Shown: one piece after another, positions 49,670-59,086 of the stretch | Numbering within the stretch: position 1 is the first letter of the stretch | Layout of the letters: each line of letters opens with the position of its first letter | NCBI GenBank assembly: GCA_015258095.1 | Contig: JABZIV010000005.1 | Location: 8,393 to 72,392, forward strand | DNA: 64,000 nt | Source of the DNA: Lachnospiraceae bacterium | Lineage (GTDB): Bacteria > Bacillota > Clostridia > Lachnospirales > Lachnospiraceae | Direction of reading: 5' to 3' | Made by a program: the position numbers and the translations under genes | The notes under the pieces: generated by a model | The model's input: the letters and a program-made list of their open reading frames with translations, nothing else | Databases searched by the model: none | Told to the model about the DNA's origin: nothing

Positions 49670-52567
49670 CTAAATCTCCTGAATTTCATCGAAATAGGCC
49701 TTATTTTCTTCAATCTTTTCCCGGTTTCCAATCGTGCAGTACACTTCCTCCTGAAATGCCGCATCAAAATACTTCGACAGATTCCGGATTGCCTGCACAT
49801 CCGCCTGTAAAACCTCGTCTCTTTCCCTCTGTAAATCGCTGTCACTTAGCCCGGAAAGCGTGCAGCTGATGCCAAGTAAGAACTTGGTGTAAGCTGTTTT
49901 CGGCGTATCCATTTCGGAAATCGCGCCAATCACATATTTCGTCATAGCCAGGTCCGTCGCTTCGAAAGTACGCACATAGTCCGGTATTTTCTTATAGACT
50001 TCCATACTGCGTCCTACATGAGGGTCTCTATAGGAAACCACATAGCACTCCCCGGTCCTGCCGAATCCGCTCATCACGCCATAAGCATTTCCTTTCTCCC
50101 GAATATTCTTCCAGAGAAAATCAAAAGACAGCGCATTCTTCAGTACCTTTAATGCGCCCGTAAAAGGAAACACCTTATCATGAATCATGCCGACTCTCGC
50201 CACATAGTTCACTTCCGACGGCGTAATCCAAGCCTCTTTCTTCCCACTCTTCTCCGTAAAGACTGATTCTTCCCAATCTTCCTTTTCCGGAAAATACTGC
50301 GCGAGAAAAGCGGAAAGGCTTTCTTGTTCTTTCCGATAAAGAATGAGGTCGCCTCCAATCGTGCAGCGCAGATTCTTTCCGCGGAATAATTTCTTCGCAA
50401 GAGAGCTTAGTTTTTCTCCCAAGGCTTTCGGGTTTTTCCGGAAATCCTTTTCCAACTTTTCAATAAAATGGTAGTAACGTATTCCCTTGACTCTCTCCTG
50501 GTAGTAAGCAGAAGGAGAGAAGCTTTCCATCGCACGATTCACCGCATAATGGTGCCCTGCCCCTTCCATCCGCATTCTCTCTCTGGACTTCACTTCCAAA
50601 AGAATTTCGGAAAGACGCTTTTCGTCTGTAAGATGGGTATGGAGGAGAATCTCTGCGAGATACTCTAATCCCTTTTCCATTTCCCCTTCCATAAACTTAA
50701 ATCCGGCGGAAAAGACACCGGTATAGTGATTCTTCTCCTTAAAATTATTGTATGCGCTAAGATCCGCTCCGAATCCTCCGCTATGGAGATAAATCTCCGC
50801 ATTTAAATCCTGGAAACTGTAGTGATCCGTATCCATATACGCGAGGCAGGTGGAGAGCAGAGATAGATAGGACAGCTCTTCTTCGGAAAAATCTCCGGTA
50901 TTAAAGAGCAGGCGAAGATAAAAAACGCCTTGCGCATCTGTCGGATAGAGAGCAAGTATTCTTCCGGAAAGCACCTCTTCCTCCTTCGGATACTTCTCCG
51001 CTTCTTTACCAAGATCCTCTCTGGTAAGAACAGGAAGACTGGCAAGAGCCTCCTTGCTGTTCTCCTCGTTCTGATATTGAAGGAGCGCTTCCTCTTCTCT
51101 CCGGATAGTCTCCAACTCATCCGCACGGAAGGACGCCTTCTTCTTTGCAAGTTTCTCGGCAAGCTTCGCTGCATTCTCTTCCGTAAGCCCCGCTTTAGGG
51201 AGCAATTCCACAAAAGATGCGTGCCGGTTTCCGATAAAATCTTTCTTCAGAAGGGCTTCAAAATACCCCTCTTCCACATCCTTCTCCAGTTCTTTAAAAT
51301 AGCGCTCCATTTCCAGATACTTCCACGGTTCCCCGTCATAAAGCCAGGAATCCAGCACTTTCAGGCTGTAAACAAGTCCCTTCGGTGTACTGCCGTAATC
51401 CGCCTCTTTATATTCGAAAGCATCATGATGAATTGCGGAAAGGATGCTCTTATGGTCCAGTCCTTTCTCTAAAACTTCCTCCAAGGTCTCCGTGATTACT
51501 TTCAGGAAACGCTCCCGGTCCTCTTCCTTCGCATTTTTCGCCGTGACGGTAAAATAATGTTGCAATAATCCGTCTGCATAGCCGCCAAAGATATCTTCTC
51601 CAAGCCCCTCTTCAAGAAGCTTCTGCTTCAGTACCGCACCGGGTCCGGTGAGCAGGGCATATCCGAGATAGGAATAAGCCAGACTTTTCTTCACATCCTG
51701 TCCGTCCGGAAGCACGAAATTATAAGAAAAATAGGCTTTTCCCGTTGGATCTTCTCCTTTAGCAATCGGATAATAGGCTGTCTCCTCTCTTCTCTTCGAG
51801 AATGCCCCCTGCATTGCTATACCGGAATCGGGATCGATTTTCGTATACTCCTGCAAATAGTTTTCATCCAGCCACTGCAATTTCTCCTCCATATCCATAT
51901 CGCCATAGAGTATGATATAGGAATTGGACGGATGGTAGTACCGGGCATGGAACGCCTGAAAATCTTCATAACTTAAACTCGGAATGTCCTTCGGATCTCC
52001 CCCCGACTCATTTCCATAGGTCGTATCCGGAAAGAGAGAATGGAAAATATAGCGTTCCAGAACGGACTCCGGATCGGAGAAAACGCCTCGCATCTCATTG
52101 TAAACCACCCCGCTATAACCGAGTTTTCCCGCTTCATCTAAAGTATAATGCCATCCCTCCTGCAAGAAAGTATTCCGGTTCTTCTCACAATTCGGATGAA
52201 AAACCGCATCACAATACACATCCATCAGATTCCGGAAGTCCTTATCATTCGTGGAAGCAATCGGATAAACCGTTTTATCCGGATAGGTCATGGCATTTAA
52301 AAAAGTGTTAAGCGATCCCTTTATGAGCTCCACAAAAGGATCCTTCAAAGGAAACTTCCGGGAACCGCAAAGCACGGAATGCTCCGTAATATGGGCAACC
52401 CCTGTGGAATCCGTAGCCGGTGTACGAAAGGCAATACTGAATACCTTATTCTTATCCCGGTTCTTCAGGCAGAGCACCCTTGCCCCGGACTTTTTATGTT
52501 CATAGACCCTGGCTTCCGTAGAAAGCTCGCCAATTCTTTTTTCCTCGACTAAACTGTAGTTCTCCAT
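49670..52567 (-). CDS. M16C metallopeptidase (PreP/insulinase family)
   Basis: 965 aa, the double-length presequence-protease form. The inverted zinc motif HxxEH is at 59-63 ('AHITEHSVLCGSRKFP'), with the distal Glu in 'VVYNEMRGVFSDPES' (~140). The second, inactive half starts near residue 500. Degrades short unfolded peptides; in Firmicutes its role is not well defined. GGAGCGGAAGAAG precedes the ATG. Located between era and the ydcF-like gene, with 150 bp free on its upstream side. Confidence 0.94.
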   Translation of the reverse strand: MENYSLVEEKRIGELSTEARVYEHKKSGARVLCLKNRDKNKVFSIAFRTPATDSTGVAHITEHSVLCGSRKFPLKDPFVELIKGSLNTFLNAMTYPDKTVYPIASTNDKDFRNLMDVYCDAVFHPNCEKNRNTFLQEGWHYTLDEAGKLGYSGVVYNEMRGVFSDPESVLERYIFHSLFPDTTYGNESGGDPKDIPSLSYEDFQAFHARYYHPSNSYIILYGDMDMEEKLQWLDENYLQEYTKIDPDSGIAMQGAFSKRREETAYYPIAKGEDPTGKAYFSYNFVLPDGQDVKKSLAYSYLGYALLTGPGAVLKQKLLEEGLGEDIFGGYADGLLQHYFTVTAKNAKEEDRERFLKVITETLEEVLEKGLDHKSILSAIHHDAFEYKEADYGSTPKGLVYSLKVLDSWLYDGEPWKYLEMERYFKELEKDVEEGYFEALLKKDFIGNRHASFVELLPKAGLTEENAAKLAEKLAKKKASFRADELETIRREEEALLQYQNEENSKEALASLPVLTREDLGKEAEKYPKEEEVLSGRILALYPTDAQGVFYLRLLFNTGDFSEEELSYLSLLSTCLAYMDTDHYSFQDLNAEIYLHSGGFGADLSAYNNFKEKNHYTGVFSAGFKFMEGEMEKGLEYLAEILLHTHLTDEKRLSEILLEVKSRERMRMEGAGHHYAVNRAMESFSPSAYYQERVKGIRYYHFIEKLEKDFRKNPKALGEKLSSLAKKLFRGKNLRCTIGGDLILYRKEQESLSAFLAQYFPEKEDWEESVFTEKSGKKEAWITPSEVNYVARVGMIHDKVFPFTGALKVLKNALSFDFLWKNIREKGNAYGVMSGFGRTGECYVVSYRDPHVGRSMEVYKKIPDYVRTFEATDLAMTKYVIGAISEMDTPKTAYTKFLLGISCTLSGLSDSDLQRERDEVLQADVQAIRNLSKYFDAAFQEEVYCTIGNREKIEENKAYFDEIQEI

Positions 52568-52716
52568 CTTCTTCCGCTCCTTTTTCTGTCTCTTATCTTT
52601 CTATCTTTCTTCGTCTTTCGATTTCTCTCGTATTCATTTGCCCTATGATAGCGCTTGCATTTTCCAATCGCAGTTAACGTAGTATCCTTTCCCTCTGTCT
52701 GCCTCCCATTTGCCAA

Positions 52717-53568
52717 TTATACCTGATGCAGCAACCTTCCGATAAGGAGAGAAATGGCTTCTCTCGTATAATAATGCGGCAGGAGATACGGGGGAGTATC
52801 GGCACGCATACTGACGTAAGAATAGGCATTTTCCGCTTCAGCAAATCGTATACAATGATAAAGTTGATACTGTGAACTTAAAATACCCACACGGGGAATA
52901 CGATCCTCCCCTTCCAAAGCATCTTCTATCAGATAAGAGTAGTTTTCCTCATCCGTTCCTCTTTCACGCTGTATCTCTTCATCCTGTAAGAGAAGTTCTT
53001 CTTTCCAATGGGCAATGCTCCGTAAACCGTACTGCACCTTCTCCTTCGTGTTTTTCGAATAAAATTCCATCAGGAGACGGTCGCTGGAAATCCCGTTTCG
53101 CAGGAAATCATGAAACATCACACTGGACTCTGCGCTGGCGCTGAGTCTTCCTCTTCCTCCTACCAGAACAAAGCGCGTATTCGGATTGTCCTTTGCATAC
53201 TGCTCCGCTAAATCCAGACGATTCCTCAGCGTTTCCGATGGACTGTTATCCACCAGTTCACAGCCGATAACCAGGACATAATCCAGGTTTTTCTCCATCT
53301 CACCCTTTTTATACTGCGTAAGAAATATAGCGATGGAAAGAATCGTGAAAACGAAAATCAGATATGATGTAAGGCAGAAAACCTTGATTCGAAATAAAAC
53401 GGATTTTCGCTTCCACTCCGCCTTTCTCTTCATCAAAAAAGCGAGAAAGAAATGCGCTCCTCCGATAAGCAACCATATCCAGATCTCCGAAAGTACAGAA
53501 GAAGTGCTGAGAAGAAACGCAAAATAGAGAAAGGAAGCAACTCCCATCAGTAAAAAAAGAACAAGCAT
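52717..53568 (-). CDS. YdcF/SanA/ElyC-family (DUF218) membrane protein
   Basis: 283 aa. Three to four N-terminal membrane segments ('MLVLFLLMGVASFLYFAFLL', 'WIWLLIGGAHFFLAFLM', 'VFCLTSYLIFVFTILSIAIFL') and then the DUF218 domain (~97-280): 'DYVLVIGCELVDNSPSETL', 'RFVLVGGRGRLSASAESSVM' and 'EFYSKNTKEKVQYG'. Family members (SanA, ElyC) act in envelope integrity or peptidoglycan lipid carrier metabolism; the exact reaction is not settled. The start ATG overlaps the U32 peptidase gene end by a shared GGAG site, 3 bp apart, so the two are coupled. Confidence 0.88.
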   Translation of the reverse strand: MLVLFLLMGVASFLYFAFLLSTSSVLSEIWIWLLIGGAHFFLAFLMKRKAEWKRKSVLFRIKVFCLTSYLIFVFTILSIAIFLTQYKKGEMEKNLDYVLVIGCELVDNSPSETLRNRLDLAEQYAKDNPNTRFVLVGGRGRLSASAESSVMFHDFLRNGISSDRLLMEFYSKNTKEKVQYGLRSIAHWKEELLLQDEEIQRERGTDEENYSYLIEDALEGEDRIPRVGILSSQYQLYHCIRFAEAENAYSYVSMRADTPPYLLPHYYTREAISLLIGRLLHQV

Positions 53569-53571
53569 CTT

Positions 53572-54798
53572 TTACTCCATTCTTCGTAAAACATCCTGCT
53601 TTCCGGGCAAAACGGAAAAACGAACCTTTAATTCCTGTTTGGAGTGCGGGCAAGAAGAAACGGCTTCCCCGCTCTCCCGATCAAACATTTCCAAAACCTC
53701 TGCCTTGCGGTCTTCCTGTCCCGGACTCATGATGGCAATCTCCTCTCCCACACTGAATTTATTTTTCTGTGTAAGATAGGCGAACTCTCCATCCACTTCC
53801 TCTACCGTTCCGAGATAAGTCGCTCCTGCCTGATAGGTATTGTTCGCATAAATCTGATCTTCCTCCGTCGGTTTCTGATAGTAAAAGCCGGTACTATAGT
53901 CTCGATAAGTACACTTTCGAATCTCTTCCTCATAGAAGGGCAGTCTTTTCCGATACAGCGCGGGATCCTCCAGATAATCTTCTATCGCCATCTTGTAAGT
54001 TCTGGTAACCGTCGCCACATAAAGCTCCGTCTTCATTCTCCCTTCAATTTTCAAAGAATCGATTCCCGCTTCAATCAAATCCGGAATATGGGCAATCATA
54101 TTGAGATCCTTGGAATTAAAGATATAGGTTCCCCGATCATTCTCAAACACGGGATAATACTCTCCCGGTCGTTTTTCCTCCATCAAAGAGTACTTCCAGC
54201 GGCAAGGATGGGTACAGGCTCCCTGATTGGCATCTCTTCCGGTAAAGAAGCTGGATAGAAGACACCTTCCCGAATAAGACATACACATTGCTCCGTGTAC
54301 AAAGGCTTCTATCTCCATCTCTTCCGGAATATGCGCGCGTATCTCTTTGATTTCTTCCAGGCTGAGTTCCCTTGCGCAAACCACCCTCTTTGCACCGAGT
54401 TTCCACCAGAAAAGAAACGTTTCATAATTCGTATTGTTCGCCTGTGTGGAAATATGAATCTCCACTTCCGGCATTACCTCTTTCGCAAGAAGGAATGCAC
54501 CGGGATCCGCAATCAGTACCGCATCCATCCCGACATTATTTAACTCCTGAAAATACGAACGCATCGGCTCTAAATCCGCATTGTGGGCGAGGATATTCGC
54601 GGTAACGTAAACCTTTACATTGTGTAGATGTGCATAGCGCACCGCTTCTTTCATCTGCTCTATAGTAAAATTTTTCGCATTGGCTCGAAGTCCGAAGGCC
54701 TCTCCCCCCATATAAACCGCATCCGCTCCATAATGAATGGCTGTCTTCAGTCCTTCCATGGAGCCTGCCGGAATCAACAACTCTACTTTCCTCTTCAT
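53572..54798 (-). CDS. U32 peptidase-like tRNA wobble uridine hydroxylation protein (TrhP/YrrN-O type)
   Basis: 408 aa. 'ELLIPAGSMEGLKTAIHYGA' start, 'YVTANILAHNADL', 'ISTQANNTNYETFLFW', the U32 signature 'EAFVHGAMCMSYSGRCLLS' (as 'FVHGAMCMSYSGRCLLSSFF'), and iron-sulfur-type cysteines in 'CTHPCRWKYS'; ends with a C-terminal beta-barrel. Proteins of this group (TrhP) use prephenate to hydroxylate U34 in tRNA to 5-hydroxyuridine. In Bacillus subtilis the yrrN/yrrO genes follow yrrM (trmR); the same order here supports the role. A tandem 24-bp repeat separates it from trmR. Confidence 0.9.
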   Translation of the reverse strand: MKRKVELLIPAGSMEGLKTAIHYGADAVYMGGEAFGLRANAKNFTIEQMKEAVRYAHLHNVKVYVTANILAHNADLEPMRSYFQELNNVGMDAVLIADPGAFLLAKEVMPEVEIHISTQANNTNYETFLFWWKLGAKRVVCARELSLEEIKEIRAHIPEEMEIEAFVHGAMCMSYSGRCLLSSFFTGRDANQGACTHPCRWKYSLMEEKRPGEYYPVFENDRGTYIFNSKDLNMIAHIPDLIEAGIDSLKIEGRMKTELYVATVTRTYKMAIEDYLEDPALYRKRLPFYEEEIRKCTYRDYSTGFYYQKPTEEDQIYANNTYQAGATYLGTVEEVDGEFAYLTQKNKFSVGEEIAIMSPGQEDRKAEVLEMFDRESGEAVSSCPHSKQELKVRFSVLPGKQDVLRRME

Positions 54799-54830
54799 TC
54801 GTATCTACTTTCTATTTTTTCTCTTTCAAA

Positions 54831-54878
54831 ACCGTAACCGTCTCACTACTCTTTACCGTGACCGTCTCATTACTCTTT
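54831..54878. repeat. 24-bp tandem duplication in the trmR-trhP spacer
   Basis: ACCGTAACCGTCTCACTACTCTTT (positions 54831-54854) is followed at once by a copy with two changes (54855-54878). Non-coding, upstream of the U32 gene on the minus strand. Confidence 0.8.
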
Positions 54879-54939
54879 GCCATTTTTTCATCGTTTCGTT
54901 TCATGTCGTTTTACCATTTGTAAAATGCCATCCGTTTCA

Positions 54940-55617
54940 CTATTTTCTGTCCTCTTCCTTCTTTGCAGGCTTTTTCACACTGATACTCACACCGTCTCCA
55001 ATCGGTACAATGCTGTTCTCGAGGAGCGGGTTCGCTTTTAACAGAGCAAGAAACTCCCGCATCCGCTTATGAATGGTTCTCTGCCGCCGTTCCAGGAAGA
55101 AGCGACTCTCCAACAGTAAACCGTCCTGCAATATATTATCACAAAAAAGGACTCCTCCATCATTTAGAAGGAAAAGAATGTCGGAAAGCCATATCGGGTA
55201 CTGTGCTTTTGCGGCATCTAAGAAAACAAAATCAAAATGGCGCTCTTCCCGAACCAGCTCTTTCAGAATCTTCCCTGCATCCCCTTCCAAAAGGGAAATC
55301 CGCTCCATGTATGGGCTCCTTTGAAAGTTTTCCTCCGCTTTCCGTATCCTCTCGGGAAAGTTCTCCACCGTAGTGAGAGACGCACCTCCATCTAAACAAT
55401 CCAGCATAAGAAGCGCGGAATAGCCTACAGCCGTACCGAGCTCCAATATGCTCTTCGGTTTGTTTATCTCCAAACATACGCGAAGAAGCGCGGCGGTCTC
55501 ATCCCGAATAATCGGAACGGCATCCTTCTGCGCTTCCTCTCGTATTTCTTCTAAAAGGGAATCATTTTCCCTTAGAAAAGCCTGTATGAAACTGCTGACT
55601 CGATTGTATTCTTCCAA
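54940..55617 (-). CDS. trmR: O-methyltransferase, tRNA 5-hydroxyuridine methyltransferase type (TrmR/YrrM)
   Basis: 225 aa, TTG start with AGGAG in front. SAM-dependent class I fold: 'SILELGTAVGYSALLMLDCL' (motif I, ~56-75, with the E-x-G-x-x-x-G loop), 'TTVENFPERIRKAEENF' (motif II acidic), 'DFVFLDAAKAQYP' and 'GGVLFCDNILQDG' (metal-binding Asp-Asn as in catechol-type methyltransferases). B. subtilis YrrM (TrmR) methylates ho5U34 to 5-methoxyuridine. The neighbour order ireB-ruvX-DUF1292-mltG-trmR-trhP matches Bacillus, strengthening the assignment. Six bases after the mltG-like stop. Confidence 0.88.
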   Translation of the reverse strand: MEEYNRVSSFIQAFLRENDSLLEEIREEAQKDAVPIIRDETAALLRVCLEINKPKSILELGTAVGYSALLMLDCLDGGASLTTVENFPERIRKAEENFQRSPYMERISLLEGDAGKILKELVREERHFDFVFLDAAKAQYPIWLSDILFLLNDGGVLFCDNILQDGLLLESRFFLERRQRTIHKRMREFLALLKANPLLENSIVPIGDGVSISVKKPAKKEEDRK

Positions 55618-55623
55618 ACTCTC

Positions 55624-56100
55624 CTACTCACTTTCGTTACCGTCGCCGATGACATTACTGTCGTCCGTGCTGCTCGTTTCCGTTTCAGTCTCCTTCAGAA
55701 TCTTTTTGTCGCTCAGCTCCTGGTTCTTCTGTCCTTCCTCAGAAAGATAATCCAGCATCTCTACCTGCGTCATTGCCGTACTCAAGGTATACTCTCCGGG
55801 AAGCAGCAAGGAATGGTAGAGTTTTGCCTTCAAAACAAAGGCCGTCTCATTATTGATGAGGCCTAAACGCTTGAGGTTCTCCGCGATTTCCTTCCGGCTT
55901 TCTCCCTGCCGGATCTCTACTTGAATCTCTCGTCCCGGTTCTTTCTCCATTGCTCTTTCATAAAAGAGTCCGTGCCCGTAACGGAAACTCACATTCATGC
56001 CCTGCAAAATCAGAAACACAAGCCCAATGAGGAGAAGGATGCGAAAGGAAAAGCTGAGCAGGATTTCCGTAAAAGAGCGAAATGAGCGCCGCTTATCCAT
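55624..56100 (-). CDS. Short YceG/MltG-like membrane protein lacking the transglycosylase domain
   Basis: 158 aa. An N-terminal basic segment and one membrane helix ('ILLLIGLVFLILQGMNVSF', ~19-37), then only the LysM-like substrate-anchoring part of MltG: 'EIRQGESRKEIAENLKRLGL' and 'LLPGEYTLSTAMTQVEMLDYL' (~65-120), followed by an acidic tail. The catalytic lytic transglycosylase domain of full MltG (~340 aa) is absent, so it cannot cut glycan strands; the short form recurs in Lachnospiraceae. Occupies the yrrL position of the conserved operon. Confidence 0.85.
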   Translation of the reverse strand: MDKRRSFRSFTEILLSFSFRILLLIGLVFLILQGMNVSFRYGHGLFYERAMEKEPGREIQVEIRQGESRKEIAENLKRLGLINNETAFVLKAKLYHSLLLPGEYTLSTAMTQVEMLDYLSEEGQKNQELSDKKILKETETETSSTDDSNVIGDGNESE

Positions 56101-56103
56101 TCC

Positions 56104-58161
56104 TTAAACCTCCATAATGACCGGTAAGATAACAGGATTTCTCTTAATCTTCTTCCAAAGAAAATCAGACAAACTATCCTTAATCAGATTCTTAATCTTC
56201 CCCCAATCGTTCATCCTGCTTTGCAGGCAATCATCGACCACGTTCTGCACCGCCAGTCTTGCCTCTTCCATAAGATCTTCCGACTCCCGCACATAGACAA
56301 ATCCTCTTGAAATGAGATCGGGTCCCGCCATGAGATTTCCGGAATATCTTTCCAGTGTAAGTGCCACAACGATGATTCCGTTTTGGGACAAGTTCTGTCT
56401 ATCCCGAATCACAATGTTACCGACATCTCCAACACCCAGTCCGTCAACGAATACGCCGCCTGCCTGTACCTTTTCCTTCACGCTGCACGTCGTCTCTCCG
56501 CCCTCCGTGTTAAACTCCAGCACATCTCCATTTTCCAAAAGCAGGCACTTGTCTTTGTCCACTCCCACGGATTCCGCAATGAGTGCGGCCGCTCTTCTAT
56601 GATGGAACTCGCCATGGAAAGGAATGGCAAACTTCGGTTTCACAAGAGAATAGAGCAGCTTTAAGTCTTCCGCACAAGCGTGACCGGAGACATGCGTATC
56701 CTGCATAATAACCTTCGCATGCAGCTTATACAGTTCATTTACGACATGATCCACGGCAAGCTCATTTCCCGGAATCGGATGAGAAGACATCACTACGACA
56801 TCATTCGGTCCGATATGCACCTTCCTGTGCATTCCGCTTGCCATTCTGGACAGTGCCGCCATAGACTCTCCCTGGGAACCGGTTGTGATAAGCACGGTCT
56901 GCTCGTCCGGGTAGTCTTTCAGATTCTCAATATCAATCAAAGTGCCTTCCGGAATATGGATATACTCGAGTTCGGAGGCAACCGAGATGACATTGACCAT
57001 GGATCTGCCTTCAACCACCACTTTTCTCTTGTACTTTACCGCCGTATTGATAATCTGTTGCACACGGTCAACGTTGGACGCAAAGGTCGCCACAATGATT
57101 CTGCTGTTCTGATGCTCTGCAAAAATCAGGTCAAAGGTTCTGCCCACGGAGCGCTCCGACATCGTAAATCCCGGTTTCTGCGCATTGGTGGAGTCGGACA
57201 TCATGGCCAACACGCCATTCTTCCCGAGTTCTGCAAAGCGTTGTAAATCAATCTGGTCTCCGAAAACCGGAGTATAATCGATTTTGAAGTCTCCCGTATG
57301 AATCAAAATGCCTGCCGGGGTCGTAATCGCAAGGGCGGAGGCGTCCTGAATGGAGTGGTTCGTCTTCACAAATTCCACTTTCAAATCACCGAAGCTTACA
57401 CTCTGCCCGAACTTCATCGTCTTCATCTTCACCAGCTTATCCAGCCCGTTTTCCACGAGTTTCTTCTGAATGAGCGCCAAGGTCAGCTTAGTGGCATAAA
57501 TCGGCACATTGATTTGCTGTAAGACATAAGGCAGTGCCCCGATATGGTCTTCATGACCGTGCGTAATCACAAAGCCTCTCATTTTGTGAATCTTAGACTT
57601 GATATAAGAAATATCCGGAATGACGAGATCGATTCCGAGCATATCTCCCGAAGGGAATGCCAGCCCGCAGTCTACGATAATCATATTCTCCTCGGTCTCG
57701 ATAGCCGTAATGTTCATACCAATCTGGTCTAAGCCGCCGAGCGGAATAATCTTCACAGACCCACGAAATGCATTCTTATTCTTCTTCGCTTTATTTTTAT
57801 TTTCCTGTACCTCTACTGTATTGGCGAGCAGAGGAAAGTCCTGAAGATTGTACTCTCTGCCATTTCCCTCCGCACTTGCCGTTCTTTTCTTCTCTGTCGT
57901 GATTCTATTCGTACGACTTGCACTATGCGGCGTGCGATTCATGCGAATCTCTTTCGTGTCCCCTTTTCCCTGCTCCGCTCCATTATTGTTTTTACGGTTC
58001 GGCATAGGACGTCTCCTCTTATCCGCTTGTCCGCCGGCTTTTCTCTTCTCGGAAGAACCGCCTTTCTGTTCTTCTCTGCCACTCATCTTATCCCGATGAA
58101 TATTCACAATTCTATGCGGCGAATCCGCTTTACTTTTCGTTTGTTTTGTTTCTTCGTTCAT
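56104..58161 (-). CDS. rnj: Ribonuclease J
   Basis: 685 aa: a metallo-beta-lactamase/beta-CASP exo- and endoribonuclease. 'VITHGHEDHIGALPYVLQQ' (HxHxDH zinc motif), 'LIHTGDFKIDYTPVFGDQI', 'MMSDSTNAQKPGFTMSE', 'TTGSQGESMAALSRMASG' and 'HVSGHACAEDLKLLYSLVKP'. Domain and C-terminal part (~555 residues) are normal, but it has an N-terminal extension of ~130 residues that is strongly basic, Asn/Lys/Arg-rich and low complexity, as seen in some Clostridia and actinobacterial orthologues. Initiates 5'-3' mRNA decay. Inserted between DUF1292 and mltG-like in the operon. Confidence 0.95.
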   Translation of the reverse strand: MNEETKQTKSKADSPHRIVNIHRDKMSGREEQKGGSSEKRKAGGQADKRRRPMPNRKNNNGAEQGKGDTKEIRMNRTPHSASRTNRITTEKKRTASAEGNGREYNLQDFPLLANTVEVQENKNKAKKNKNAFRGSVKIIPLGGLDQIGMNITAIETEENMIIVDCGLAFPSGDMLGIDLVIPDISYIKSKIHKMRGFVITHGHEDHIGALPYVLQQINVPIYATKLTLALIQKKLVENGLDKLVKMKTMKFGQSVSFGDLKVEFVKTNHSIQDASALAITTPAGILIHTGDFKIDYTPVFGDQIDLQRFAELGKNGVLAMMSDSTNAQKPGFTMSERSVGRTFDLIFAEHQNSRIIVATFASNVDRVQQIINTAVKYKRKVVVEGRSMVNVISVASELEYIHIPEGTLIDIENLKDYPDEQTVLITTGSQGESMAALSRMASGMHRKVHIGPNDVVVMSSHPIPGNELAVDHVVNELYKLHAKVIMQDTHVSGHACAEDLKLLYSLVKPKFAIPFHGEFHHRRAAALIAESVGVDKDKCLLLENGDVLEFNTEGGETTCSVKEKVQAGGVFVDGLGVGDVGNIVIRDRQNLSQNGIIVVALTLERYSGNLMAGPDLISRGFVYVRESEDLMEEARLAVQNVVDDCLQSRMNDWGKIKNLIKDSLSDFLWKKIKRNPVILPVIMEV

Positions 58162-58181
58162 AAATTTCCTTTCTCAATATC

Positions 58182-58448
58182 TTACCGCTCTATCGTTATA
58201 TCTTCTCCTTCAAGGATTTTCGCAAAGATATCCATTACAGTCTCCGCTTCCTCTCCATCGGCAAAAACATAATCCGCATCTTCATCTTCCGGAAGCGAGG
58301 TGTCCTTCATCACATAACAGGTTCCGTCTTCCCCCTCCGGTGCATCCGTCACCAGGATATAATTCACACCATTTACTACCGTTTCTTCCAATATCTCCAG
58401 TTCCAGTGCTCCGTCCTCAGACTGCAAACGAATTCTTCCACCTTCCAT
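58182..58448 (-). CDS. DUF1292 domain protein (YrzB-like)
   Basis: 88 aa from the ATG at 58448 (AAGGAGGAATCG upstream; the frame extends eight codons without a site). Small acidic protein: 'RIRLQSEDGALELEILEETV' followed by 'YILVTDAPEGEDGTCYVMKD', the DUF1292 pattern, and an acidic tail. Function unknown; universally linked with ruvX and ireB in Firmicutes. Confidence 0.92.
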   Translation of the reverse strand: MEGGRIRLQSEDGALELEILEETVVNGVNYILVTDAPEGEDGTCYVMKDTSLPEDEDADYVFADGEEAETVMDIFAKILEGEDITIER

Positions 58449-58608
58449 CGATTCCTCCTTAATGCAACACATTCTCTCTCCGCGCTTTTATGCATGGCGC
58501 AAACTAACTTCTCCTACAGCAAGGATGCAGAAAAATGAGTATTCCTTGCCTATAAGTATTCTAAAATTCGGTATTTTCTGAAGGCATTCAATCCTCAAAA
58601 AAATATTC

Positions 58609-59034
58609 TTATAAAGAAGACTTACTGCGAAGATAATCCTCCAGAATCACCTGCGCCGCCACCTGATCCAACACTTCTTTTTGTTTTTCTCTCGGAACAC
58701 CGTTCTCATCCAGAATTTCCCTTGCTTCTACCGTACTCAGTCGTTCATCGAAGAAAATAAGAGGGCAAGACAGATTCTTCTTCAAGAGCGCATAAAATGC
58801 CGTAGCTTTTTCCGCTCTTTCCCCTCTACTGCCATCCATATTTAAGGGTAAGCCTAAAACGACTTCCCCCACGCTTTCTTTCTCCACCACTTCACAAATC
58901 GCCCGTACCGTTTGTCTGAGTTTACCTTCCCGCTCTCTCCAGAGCGTCTTATAAGGCAGGACGGTATACCCCAAAGCATCCGTAATGGCTAAGCCCACTG
59001 TCTTCGAGCCATAATCCAATGCCAAAATGCGCAT
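58609..59034 (-). CDS. ruvX: Putative pre-16S rRNA nuclease / Holliday-junction resolvase RuvX (YqgF)
   Basis: 141 aa RNase H-fold: 'MRILALDYGSKTVGLAITD' (catalytic Asp7), 'VVLGLPLNMDGSRGERA' (Asp/Glu) and 'FFDERLSTVEAREIL'. C-terminal 'VLDQVAAQVILEDYL' contains the last acidic residue. YqgF proteins process the 5' end of 16S rRNA and were first thought to resolve Holliday junctions. Standard length. Confidence 0.95.
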   Translation of the reverse strand: MRILALDYGSKTVGLAITDALGYTVLPYKTLWREREGKLRQTVRAICEVVEKESVGEVVLGLPLNMDGSRGERAEKATAFYALLKKNLSCPLIFFDERLSTVEAREILDENGVPREKQKEVLDQVAAQVILEDYLRSKSSL

Positions 59035-59086
59035 ACTACTCCTATAAAGCAGAAAAAGGTCTCCCCGGAACTTCCGGACAGCCTTC

